Source: Acidobacteriota bacterium (GTDB lineage: Bacteria; Acidobacteriota; UBA6911; RPQK01). From it: 5,025 nt of DNA. Under the pieces are notes generated by a model. That model was not told the origin of the DNA. It did no database searches and saw nothing but the letters and a program-made list of their open reading frames with translations. How positions within the stretch are numbered: position 1 is the first letter of the stretch; each line of letters begins with the position of its first letter. The stretch is from contig RPQK01000597.1 in NCBI GenBank assembly GCA_003819755.1, forward strand, positions 1 through 5,025, given 5' to 3'. Positions 1 to 5,025 of this stretch are shown one piece after another. The translations under genes and the position numbers were made by a program.

Positions 1-965
1 ACGTCCCTCCAGAACTGGAGCGGGTGATCTCCCGTTGCCTGCGCAAGGACCCGAACCGGCGCTTTCAGCTGGCCGATGAACTGAAGATTGCGCTGGAGGA
101 CCTGAAAGGGGAGTCGGATTCCGACCGCCACGCCCCGACTGCCCCCGCGGCCAGGCGCCGCAGGTGGTTGCCATGGGTCGCAGCCGGGACGGCGGCTGTG
201 GCCGCAATTCTTGCGGTTACGTTCTGGCTGGTGTTGCCTTTTTCCCCTCCGGCAGAGCCGTCACCACGGCTGGTTCCCGTCACCACTTTCCAGGGATCGG
301 AAACAACACCCAGCTTCTCTCCGGACGGCAACCAGGTTGCCTTCGCCTGGGACGGCGAAGATCAGCAGAACCGTGACATTTATGTGAAGATGCTTGGCTC
401 GCAGGGGCTCTCGAGACTGACAACTCATCCTGGATTTGATGCAAGCCCTGTCTGGTCTCCGGACGGCCGCTGGATAGCGTTCTGCCGCTTCAGCCCGCCT
501 CCCGATTCCAATCACTTCTCGCTGGTCGTCATTCCGGCGATTGGGGGGCCCCCGAGCGGGTGCTGTGGGAAGGGCCGGTGCCCCGCCAACCAGACACGGA
601 GGACTTCCTCTGTTGGTCTCGGGATGGGAAATGGATCGTCGGTCCCTACTTCAAAACACCGGAACAGCCCACTATCGCCTTTTTCTCAACGACCACCACT
701 GAGATCCGGCCGATTCCCGCTTCGGCCTTCAGCCCGGGGTTACCCGCGTCTCCTTCGCTGTCTCCGGATCAGAAGAGTCTGCTTTTTGGCCTGGAAACTG
801 GCGATAAGCCCAATGCGCACATCAGCATTCTTCCATTGTCGCCTGATCTTCGCCCTGCAGGGAGCGTTCGCGCGCTGGGATTATATGGCGGCAGTCCGGC
901 TTGGACGCCTAACGGACTTAGCATTGTCTACAATTCAGATGACCGCCAGCGATTTGGCCTGTTGA
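1..965 (+). CDS. Ser/Thr protein kinase with TolB/PD40 propeller, 5'-truncated; first part of a frameshifted gene
   Basis: The reading frame is open from the left edge (first full codon at 3), so the kinase N-lobe and catalytic loop lie outside the window. The first codons encode the end of a Hanks-type kinase C-lobe, with the subdomain XI signature RCLRKDPNRRF containing the invariant Arg. A GTG at 24 is internal, not a real start. An Ala/Pro linker and a basic RRRR lead into a transmembrane helix (about 165-240, WLPWVAAG...FWLVLPF). Two PD40 propeller repeats follow, with cores FSPDGNQVAFAW and WSPDGRWIAF, plus a DIYVK strand between them. Homology ends at the G6C5 run 543-553. The rest of this frame, to the TGA at 963-965, is low-complexity Arg/Pro/Ser translation with no propeller character, while the proper sequence continues in another frame. 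Inferred role: membrane sensor kinase with cytoplasmic kinase and extracytoplasmic propeller. The domain assignment is firm; whether the gene is functional is not. Confidence 0.85.
   Translation, partial: VPPELERVISRCLRKDPNRRFQLADELKIALEDLKGESDSDRHAPTAPAARRRRWLPWVAAGTAAVAAILAVTFWLVLPFSPPAEPSPRLVPVTTFQGSETTPSFSPDGNQVAFAWDGEDQQNRDIYVKMLGSQGLSRLTTHPGFDASPVWSPDGRWIAFCRFSPPPDSNHFSLVVIPAIGGPPSGCCGKGRCPANQTRRTSSVGLGMGNGSSVPTSKHRNSPLSPFSQRPPLRSGRFPLRPSARGYPRLLRCLRIRRVCFLAWKLAISPMRTSAFFHCRLIFALQGAFARWDYMAAVRLGRLTDLALSTIQMTASDLAC
543..553 (+). other. Frameshift site at a G6C5 homopolymer run in the kinase/propeller gene
   Basis: Six G followed by five C occupy this site. The upstream frame reads ATT GGG GGG CCC CCG AGC; the frame carrying the rest of the propeller reads GAG from 554. 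The run is 11 nt, whereas 9 or 12 nt would restore one reading frame (GGPER or GGPPER). One missing or two extra bases therefore explain the break. The site does not fit a canonical X XXY YYZ slippery heptamer in the incoming frame. A real mutation or a homopolymer base-calling error is the simplest explanation. Confidence 0.8.
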
Positions 966-1918
966 CGGTTCCGGTCACGGGTGGTCGCCCTGTGCGACTG
1001 GACGCTGCCGGCGACTACGCCTCCGTCCCGTTCATCTCGTCCGACGGAAGGCGAGTCGTCTTTGAGAAGTGGACTTGGGACTCCGATCTCTATCGCCTTG
1101 CTCTCGACAACGGGATGAAGATAAGCGGGTCACCAATCCGCTTCCTTTCCTCAACGCGGAGCGACTTCGATCCTGCCTATTCGCCGGACGGTTTGCGAAT
1201 TGCATTTGGCTCCGACCAATCCGGAGGTTCTGGGATCTGGGTCGCTGAGGCTGACGGGTCGAACGCCAGGGAGGTTTTCGCTCGGGAGGACTGGGCAACA
1301 TATCACCCCGAATGGTCACCGGATGGCCGGCAGTTGGTTTTCGCTTTCAAAGGCCCGGGAGAGCATGACATCTACAAGACCTCCGCAGAGGGAGGCACAG
1401 CCCTGCGCCTCACCAGCGATCCGATCGATGAATTGACACCGTTCTGGTCACGTGACAGCAGATGGATCTACTTCAGTTCGGCCAAGACCGGCCGTTTCGA
1501 GGTCTGGAAGATTCCGGCCGAGGGCGGGGAGGCGGTCCAAGTGACGCACGACGGAGGCTTCGCCCCGCGCGAATCCCCGGCCGGCGATTGGCTTTATTAC
1601 GTCGCCAGCGAGAGGGAGCATGCGACGCTCTGGCGGACCAAGACCACAAGGGGTGAGGCGGAGAAGGTTTTGCCGAGCGTCTACAGGGGGTGTTTCTCCC
1701 CTGTTAAGGACGGTGTTTATTTTCTGACGTCCGTTGGCGCCAGGGAATTTGAGTTGAGGTTCATTGCTTTGAAAAACGGCCCGATCACTACGCTGGAGAG
1801 AATGACTGCTTGGTCCATGGGGCGACTAACCGTGTCGCCAGATCAAAAGTCAATTGTTTTCAGGCGGGTCGACGACGATGTAGACGTCGACATCATGATG
1901 ATCGAGAACTTCCGCTGA
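554..1918 (+). CDS. TolB/PD40 beta-propeller, C-terminal continuation of the frameshifted kinase gene
   Basis: This is the continuation of the upstream kinase gene in the -1 frame, beginning at GAG 554 (ERVLWEG). The paralogue on the minus strand has the equivalent ...PALGGSERIL, which shows where the frames join. About ten PD40 repeats are visible. Their cores include WSRDGKWIVG, LSPDQKSLLFG, WTPNGLSIVY, ISSDGRRVVFE, YSPDGLRIAFG, WSPDGRQLVFA, WSRDSRWIYFS and VSPDQKSIVFR. With the two repeats upstream this makes twelve, enough for two six-bladed propellers. It ends DIMMIENFR followed by TGA, the same tail as the minus-strand paralogue. The GTG at 560 could be called as a start, but no convincing Shine-Dalgarno sequence precedes it and the propeller would lack its first blades, its membrane anchor and any export signal. 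Independent translation is therefore unlikely. The propeller is presumed extracytoplasmic and a ligand- or protein-binding sensor; no catalytic motif is seen. Confidence 0.85.
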   Translation, partial: ERVLWEGPVPRQPDTEDFLCWSRDGKWIVGPYFKTPEQPTIAFFSTTTTEIRPIPASAFSPGLPASPSLSPDQKSLLFGLETGDKPNAHISILPLSPDLRPAGSVRALGLYGGSPAWTPNGLSIVYNSDDRQRFGLLTVPVTGGRPVRLDAAGDYASVPFISSDGRRVVFEKWTWDSDLYRLALDNGMKISGSPIRFLSSTRSDFDPAYSPDGLRIAFGSDQSGGSGIWVAEADGSNAREVFAREDWATYHPEWSPDGRQLVFAFKGPGEHDIYKTSAEGGTALRLTSDPIDELTPFWSRDSRWIYFSSAKTGRFEVWKIPAEGGEAVQVTHDGGFAPRESPAGDWLYYVASEREHATLWRTKTTRGEAEKVLPSVYRGCFSPVKDGVYFLTSVGAREFELRFIALKNGPITTLERMTAWSMGRLTVSPDQKSIVFRRVDDDVDVDIMMIENFR

Positions 1919-2086
1919 TCGTCGTTTGGCCTTCAGCGGCTCGGTAGTGCCGGGTTCGTGACAGGCGGATGACCGCGTTGTGGGAAAAAGGAGACAGCGG
2001 CTCCCTGTACTTCACTCGGGCTCGCCTCAGGATTTCCCCTCGGCCGTAATTCCACCTGCAGACCCATTACTTCCCTGGGGGGGCTC

Positions 2087-2112
2087 GCCGGTGTCCGGCC
2101 GGCCATTTGTTT
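2087..2112 (+). terminator. Weak candidate terminator in the convergent intergenic region
   Basis: A GCCGG/CCGGC stem (2087-2091 with 2095-2099) closes on a TGT loop. It can be extended across a 2x2 internal loop by GGC/GCC (2082-2084 with 2102-2104), and ATTTGTTTT follows at 2105-2112(+1). It is oriented for the kinase gene but lies about 170 nt beyond its stop, and the T tract is interrupted. Otherwise I see no gene in 1919-2198. Confidence 0.25.
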
Positions 2113-2198
2113 TCCCTGGTCGAAGTCGTCAGCTCCCCGATCGCGATTTTCGCCTTCGTGTATCCTCGATATCCCCTCCTCGCCCTGAAGTGGCGTTT

Positions 2199-3731
2199 TC
2201 AGCGGAAGTTTTCGACCACCATGATGTCGCTCTCGGCCTGGTCCAACTGCGTGTAAAGGATCCAGCGGCCGTCCCGAGAAACGGCTAAAGCGGAGTCAAC
2301 AGCCTCTGTGTCGAACTGTTCGGTGAGTGAGGCGATCGTTTTTGTCTTCTTTGTGGCGAAATCGAAAAAATCAATCGTGTGGTTGTGCGGCGAATCGAGG
2401 TTCACAAAGTAAATCCCCTTCGCCGACAATGCCCAATATCCCCAATGCCCGGGTGCGACAACATTGGCAACCAGCTTTTCGTCACCGCCGTTTGCCGGCA
2501 TCCGCCAGATGCCGCTGTCCGTCATTTTCGCGTAATAAAGGAACTGCCCGTCAGCCGATTCGAAAGCCGCAAATCCACCGTTTCTTGTTACCTGCCGAGC
2601 CTCTCCTCCTCCAGCTGGGATCTTCCACACTTGCAGCTGTTGGCTACGATTGGAGGTGAAATAGATCCAGCGGCCGTCGCTCGACCAACTGGGCACGACA
2701 TCGTTTGAAGGGTTTCCAGTCACGCGGCGGACGGCTCCTCCGGACGCGGGGACCGTGAAAATGTCGGAGTGACCTTGGGGGCGGGCATCGAACGCGATGC
2801 GTGTGCCGTCCGGAGACCAACGCGGAGTTCCCGCCATGGGACCTCCGAAGAATGTCAACTGCAAATCGGCTGAACCGTCCGCGTTGCAGACATGGATTTC
2901 GTACGTGCCGGAGCGGTACGCCTCGTAAGCGATCTTCCTTCCGTTGGGCGAGAACTGTGGTCCGGTTTCGTGTTGTGTGGATGCGATAAGCTTTACGGGT
3001 CGGCTTACAGGCCGTGCTCCCCACGGTATCTCGAAGCGCCAGATGTTAGTGTCCTCGGATGTTTTGACATAGGCCAGACGATTGCCGAGACGGGAGACTG
3101 CAAAGGGTCGGAGCGTTCCCGGCGAGGGGTTGTCACCCCCGAATGAAAGGAACTCAGGCGTACCGCCCTCCAAGGCAATTCTCCACATCTGGAGACTGCC
3201 TCCTCGGGTCGAGGAGAATACGATGCTCTTGCTATCCGGCATCCAGGCCAGACCTGGTACCTGCCTTTGATCGAACGTGAGCCGCCTTGGCTCACCGCCG
3301 CTGACGGACGTTACGTAGACATCTGCGACACCCTCGCTGGTATATCGCGTAAAGGCTACACTCTCGCCGTCAGGCGAAAATTCCCCGCACCAGTCGGCGA
3401 GGTAGCCCTTCGGTACCGTTGTTAGTTTCCGCTTCTCGAGACTTTCAACCGATAAAGAATGGATGCTGGTGATCATGCTTTCCGGGTTCTTGTCCGGGAA
3501 GGCAATGAGCCTTCCGTCCGGCGACCAGCTCAGATTCGGATATTGCCCGTACCAGCTCCCCTGAAAGTTCAGTGAGATTAGAATACGTTCCGAGCCGCCC
3601 AGGGCGGGAACTGAAAGCAGAGTGACCTGACCTTCATGTACGCGAATAAAGGCGATGGTTCGACCGTCCGGCGACCAGGCCGGACAGACATCCATACCGG
3701 GGTGCTGAGTGAGGCGCAGTGGCTCTCCAGC
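2199..3731 (-). CDS. TolB/PD40 beta-propeller, distal part of the winged-helix sensor gene interrupted by TGA
   Basis: This is the 3' two-thirds of the minus-strand winged-helix gene, in exactly the same frame as the proximal part and separated from it only by the TGA at 3732-3734. The 12 codons after the stop (AGEPLRLTQHPG) are good propeller sequence, so homology runs through the stop; the first ATG is at 3695. No Shine-Dalgarno sequence precedes that ATG (CACCCCGGT), so it is a poor restart. Eleven PD40 repeats are visible. Their cores include WSPDGRTIAF, WSPDGRLIAF, FSPDGESVAF, WMPDSKSIVF, FSPNGRKIAY, WSPDGTRIAF, WSSDGRWIYF and VSRDGRWILY. With the one upstream repeat this gives twelve, matching the kinase-linked paralogue. 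It ends DIMVVENFR then TGA at 2199-2201. Predicted location is extracytoplasmic, as a sensor or protein-binding scaffold. Without the upstream part it would have neither membrane anchor nor signal peptide. Confidence 0.85.
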   Translation of the reverse strand, partial: AGEPLRLTQHPGMDVCPAWSPDGRTIAFIRVHEGQVTLLSVPALGGSERILISLNFQGSWYGQYPNLSWSPDGRLIAFPDKNPESMITSIHSLSVESLEKRKLTTVPKGYLADWCGEFSPDGESVAFTRYTSEGVADVYVTSVSGGEPRRLTFDQRQVPGLAWMPDSKSIVFSSTRGGSLQMWRIALEGGTPEFLSFGGDNPSPGTLRPFAVSRLGNRLAYVKTSEDTNIWRFEIPWGARPVSRPVKLIASTQHETGPQFSPNGRKIAYEAYRSGTYEIHVCNADGSADLQLTFFGGPMAGTPRWSPDGTRIAFDARPQGHSDIFTVPASGGAVRRVTGNPSNDVVPSWSSDGRWIYFTSNRSQQLQVWKIPAGGGEARQVTRNGGFAAFESADGQFLYYAKMTDSGIWRMPANGGDEKLVANVVAPGHWGYWALSAKGIYFVNLDSPHNHTIDFFDFATKKTKTIASLTEQFDTEAVDSALAVSRDGRWILYTQLDQAESDIMVVENFR

Positions 3732-3734
3732 TCA
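3732..3734 (-). other. In-frame TGA nonsense codon within the winged-helix/propeller gene
   Basis: Read on the minus strand, the codons run GAT ATC TAC GTC AAG CTG ATC TGA GCT GGA GAG CCA, i.e. DIYVKLI-stop-AGEP. The kinase-linked paralogue reads DIYVKMLGSQGLSRLT over the same stretch, so the stop sits at a glycine position. One G-to-T change (GGA to TGA) would account for it. Both propeller genes use TGA as their true terminal stop, so a reassigned TGA is not supported. The following base is G, not the C that favours readthrough. Confidence 0.9.
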
Positions 3735-4496
3735 GATCAGCTTGACGTAGATATCGCAGTTATCGCGTCCTTCCCCCTCCCAGGCAAAGGCAATCTGATT
3801 CCCGTCGGAGGAAAATGCCGGCCACTTCTCCTGGCCAAGCAGGGTTGTGAAAGGCACGGTCCGAAGAGGGCCGGCAGGACTGCTGTTTCGAGCAGGAGTG
3901 TCGGGAAGACGATTAAAAGGACTCCACAAGGTCAGACCGGCGATCAGGGCGGCGAGCAGGGCGACAGCCGGCCAGAAGAACCGTCTTGCGGGGGGACGGA
4001 CAGCACGACCTATCTCACCGAACGAGCCTGAAGAGACCGGAGCAGCCGGAGACTGAGGAAGAGACTTAGACCCGGTCAGACTTGCCTGCTCGGGTTTATT
4101 CTCGGATGTGCTGGCATCGTCCGGCCCCAGTGGTACGGCCGAGACGGCTGTAGCACCCTCCAAGACCGTGACGCTTGCCATGAATCGGTAGCCGCGCTTC
4201 GTGGCTGTCTCGATATAGCGCGGCTCTTCGGCACTGTCGCCGATCACCCGGCGCAGCTCTGCAATCGTGCGGGTAAGGGCGTTGTCGGTAACGAAAGTCC
4301 CTTTCCAAACCTCCTCGAACAGTTCCTGCTTTTGGACAATCCGTCCAGGGTGCTCCAGAAGGTAGACCAACACTTCGAAAGCGCGTGGAGTGATCCTCCG
4401 AAGCTGGCCGCCTTTTCGCACCTGCGCACTTCCGCGATTCACCGTTATATCGTCGAACGAGTAGAGCAAAAGCCCAGGCTCCCTCGCGTCTTTCAT
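3732..4496 (-). CDS. CadC-like membrane transcriptional regulator (winged helix + TM), truncated by in-frame TGA
   Basis: Residues about 10-108 (counting from ATG 4496) form an OmpR/PhoB-type winged-helix DNA-binding domain (Trans_reg_C). Visible elements are LLYSFDDITVN for the N-terminal strands, the ITPRAFEVLVYLLEHPGRIV helix and loop, ELFEEVWKG, the recognition helix TDNALTRTIAELRRVIG, and the wing strand YIETATKRGYRFMASV. A Ser/Pro-rich linker follows, then RR and a single transmembrane helix at about 174-193 (FFWPAVALLAALIAGLTLW), then the first PD40 repeat (FSSDGNQIAFAWEGE) before the stop. I chose ATG 4496 because GAGG at 4505-4508 lies 8 nt upstream; the in-frame TTG at 4502 would be only 2 nt from it. 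The intact gene would encode about 765 residues. There is no receiver domain, so signalling would pass from propeller to DNA-binding domain across the membrane, as in CadC or ToxR. As sequenced, the product keeps the DNA-binding and membrane parts but loses nearly all of the sensor. Confidence 0.87.
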   Translation of the reverse strand: MKDAREPGLLLYSFDDITVNRGSAQVRKGGQLRRITPRAFEVLVYLLEHPGRIVQKQELFEEVWKGTFVTDNALTRTIAELRRVIGDSAEEPRYIETATKRGYRFMASVTVLEGATAVSAVPLGPDDASTSENKPEQASLTGSKSLPQSPAAPVSSGSFGEIGRAVRPPARRFFWPAVALLAALIAGLTLWSPFNRLPDTPARNSSPAGPLRTVPFTTLLGQEKWPAFSSDGNQIAFAWEGEGRDNCDIYVKLI

Positions 4497-4504
4497 ATCC
4501 AAAA

Positions 4505-4508
4505 CCTC
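4505..4508 (-). promoter_or_regulatory. Shine-Dalgarno GAGG deciding the start of the winged-helix gene
   Basis: GAGG on the minus strand (TTTTGAGGTTTTGGATATG) has an 8-nt spacer to ATG 4496 and only 2 nt to TTG 4502, favouring the ATG. Confidence 0.55.
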
Positions 4509-4531
4509 AAAAGGGATCAGGAGTTAGCAGG

Positions 4532-4598
4532 TAGTCACAAGACGGTCATCAAGTGCTCACCGTTTTGTCATGGCTGAAATCACCCTTCGGTCACTACA
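4532..4598 (+). repeat. Six direct TCAY half-sites phased by one helical turn: candidate OmpR/PhoB-type operator array
   Basis: The core TCA followed by C or T starts at 4535, 4546, 4557, 4568, 4580 and 4591, with intervals of 11, 11, 11, 12 and 11 bp. The heptamers are TAGTCAC, CGGTCAT, TGCTCAC, TTGTCAT, AAATCAC and CGGTCAC. A possible degenerate seventh unit (AGTTAGC) starts at 4522. Tandem direct half-sites at 11-bp spacing are the known binding geometry of OmpR/PhoB-fold regulators, and the fourth unit is close to the CTGTCAT half of the enterobacterial Pho box. The array lies between a gene that encodes such a winged helix and a divergent TPR gene. I infer that it controls one or both; which protein binds is not shown by sequence. 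Confidence 0.6.
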
Positions 4599-4616
4599 AC
4601 TGGAAATGTCTCCCAT

Positions 4617-4622
4617 TATAGT
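4617..4622 (+). promoter_or_regulatory. Candidate -10 element (TATAGT) for the TPR gene
   Basis: TATAGT differs from TATAAT at one position and lies about 45 nt upstream of the TTG start. No good -35 is present: CTACAA at 4594-4599, at the 17-bp spacing, is poor and abuts the last TCAY half-site. That arrangement suits an activator-dependent promoter. On the opposite strand the overlapping bases 4615-4620 read as a perfect TATAAT, also without a good -35, so the element could instead or additionally serve the winged-helix gene with a leader of about 110 nt. Confidence 0.3.
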
Positions 4623-4656
4623 CCCGCCATTCGACTCTGCCCTTTACGCGGGCAAA

Positions 4657-4662
4657 AGGAGA
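4657..4662 (+). promoter_or_regulatory. Shine-Dalgarno AGGAGA supporting a TTG start
   Basis: AGGAGA ends 5 nt before TTG 4668. It is the strongest ribosome-binding site in the window, and it justifies calling the non-ATG start of the TPR gene. Confidence 0.7.
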
Positions 4663-4667
4663 CAAGA

Positions 4668-5025
4668 TTGAAAAACGAATTTGCAGCGGTTAGTGTATTT
4701 TTGCTGCTTACTCTCTCTGACTCTGTTTCACACGGTCAAGATACGGCCGAGCCGGAAAAGCAGCTTCACTTTGAATACAGGACACATGAAACGCGGGATC
4801 CGGCTCAAGCGTCTGAGGAGATCCGGGAGGGCACGACCTCGGTCGTCAGTATAGCGGCCTGTAAAGCCGCGGTCCGGCCAGAATCCGCCAACGCTGCACT
4901 GGGATACCTCAGGCAGGGCAGCGCGCGGTATGGGAAAGGGGATCTTGACGGAGCTATCAGACAATACTCCTCTGCGATCAAACAGGACCCCTGCCTGGCG
5001 CTCGCTTACAACAACCGAGGAAACG
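4668..5025 (+). CDS. Secreted tetratricopeptide-repeat protein, 3'-truncated by the window end
   Basis: The frame is open for 119 codons from TTG 4668 to the right edge, preceded by AGGAGA. The N-terminus (MKNEFAAVSVFLLLTLSDS, residues 1-19) has a hydrophobic core and a plausible cleavage near VSHG|QD, so export is likely, although the n-region carries a Glu and only one Lys. Residues about 30-70 are polar and unrecognised. A clear TPR occupies about 76-109, with GYLRQGSARYGKGDLDGAI and QYSSAIKQDP giving the canonical G, Y, A, Y, A and P positions. A second repeat begins at ALAYNNRGN. TPRs mediate protein-protein contacts; no enzymatic domain is visible in the part present. It is divergently arranged with the winged-helix gene across 171 bp containing the phased array, so it is a plausible regulatory target. 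Its full length and any C-terminal domain lie outside the window. Confidence 0.8.
   Translation, partial: MKNEFAAVSVFLLLTLSDSVSHGQDTAEPEKQLHFEYRTHETRDPAQASEEIREGTTSVVSIAACKAAVRPESANAALGYLRQGSARYGKGDLDGAIRQYSSAIKQDPCLALAYNNRGN

Noticed and set aside
543..553. Programmed -1 ribosomal frameshifting at the G6C5 run
   Set aside because: The in-frame codons (GGG CCC CCG) do not form an X XXY YYZ heptamer, and I see no Shine-Dalgarno-like stimulator or obvious downstream hairpin. Not excluded, but not supported.
1980..2288. Plus-strand open frame of about 102 codons in the convergent intergenic region
   Set aside because: It has no ribosome-binding site at a usable distance, shows no recognisable domain, has Pro/Ser/Arg-rich composition, and overlaps the conserved 3' end of the minus-strand propeller gene antisense.
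2644..3024. Arg-rich minus-strand open frame inside the propeller gene
   Set aside because: It is an out-of-frame shadow of PD40 coding sequence; the high Arg/His content is what a GC-rich propeller gives in the wrong frame.
3732..3734. Selenocysteine or alternative genetic code as an explanation of the in-frame TGA
   Set aside because: The paralogue has Gly at this position, not Cys; I noticed no obvious SECIS-like hairpin just downstream; and TGA is the natural stop of both propeller genes, so a plain nonsense change or base error is simpler.
4532..4598. CRISPR-like array
   Set aside because: The units are 11 bp with only a 4-5 bp core conserved and no spacers of usual length; the geometry is that of transcription factor half-sites.
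4728..4964. Minus-strand open frame opposite the TPR gene
   Set aside because: It is antisense to a clear signal peptide/TPR coding frame with a strong Shine-Dalgarno sequence, and its own translation resembles no domain.

Overview
The window looks like a GC-rich chromosomal stretch from an Acidobacteriota-type bacterium. The basis is the architecture: single-pass membrane proteins that join a cytoplasmic effector domain (a Ser/Thr kinase in one, an OmpR/PhoB-type winged helix in the other) to an extracytoplasmic TolB/PD40 beta-propeller and end in the C-terminal motif ENFR. Such proteins are strongly expanded in that phylum. The assignment rests on architecture and style only; no marker gene is present.

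Layout. (1) Positions 1-1918, plus strand: the 3' part of a Hanks-type Ser/Thr protein kinase gene. It holds the end of the kinase C-lobe, a transmembrane helix and about twelve PD40 repeats. The frame is broken at a G6C5 run (543-553). (2) Positions 1919-2198: a short convergent intergenic region with one weak hairpin-plus-T candidate terminator. (3) Positions 2199-4496, minus strand: a CadC-like gene encoding a winged-helix DNA-binding domain, a transmembrane helix and twelve PD40 repeats. It is one continuous frame interrupted by a single in-frame TGA at 3732-3734, at a position where the neighbouring paralogue has glycine. (4) Positions 4497-4667: a divergent intergenic region holding six TCAY half-sites phased at 11, 11, 11, 12 and 11 bp, with a TATAGT -10 candidate on the plus strand. 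(5) Positions 4668-5025, plus strand: the start of a predicted secreted tetratricopeptide-repeat protein, running off the window end.

How the parts may work together. The two propeller proteins are paralogues in convergent orientation and align repeat for repeat across the membrane-distal part, but carry different cytoplasmic modules (kinase versus DNA-binding). The winged-helix gene is divergent from the TPR gene, and the phased array between them has the geometry expected for tandem binding of an OmpR/PhoB-fold regulator. The encoded protein is an obvious candidate to bind it, though a separate PhoB-like protein is equally possible. Both propeller genes carry one disabling lesion early in the propeller. 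This could mean pseudogenes, consensus or sequencing errors, or, less likely, recoding.
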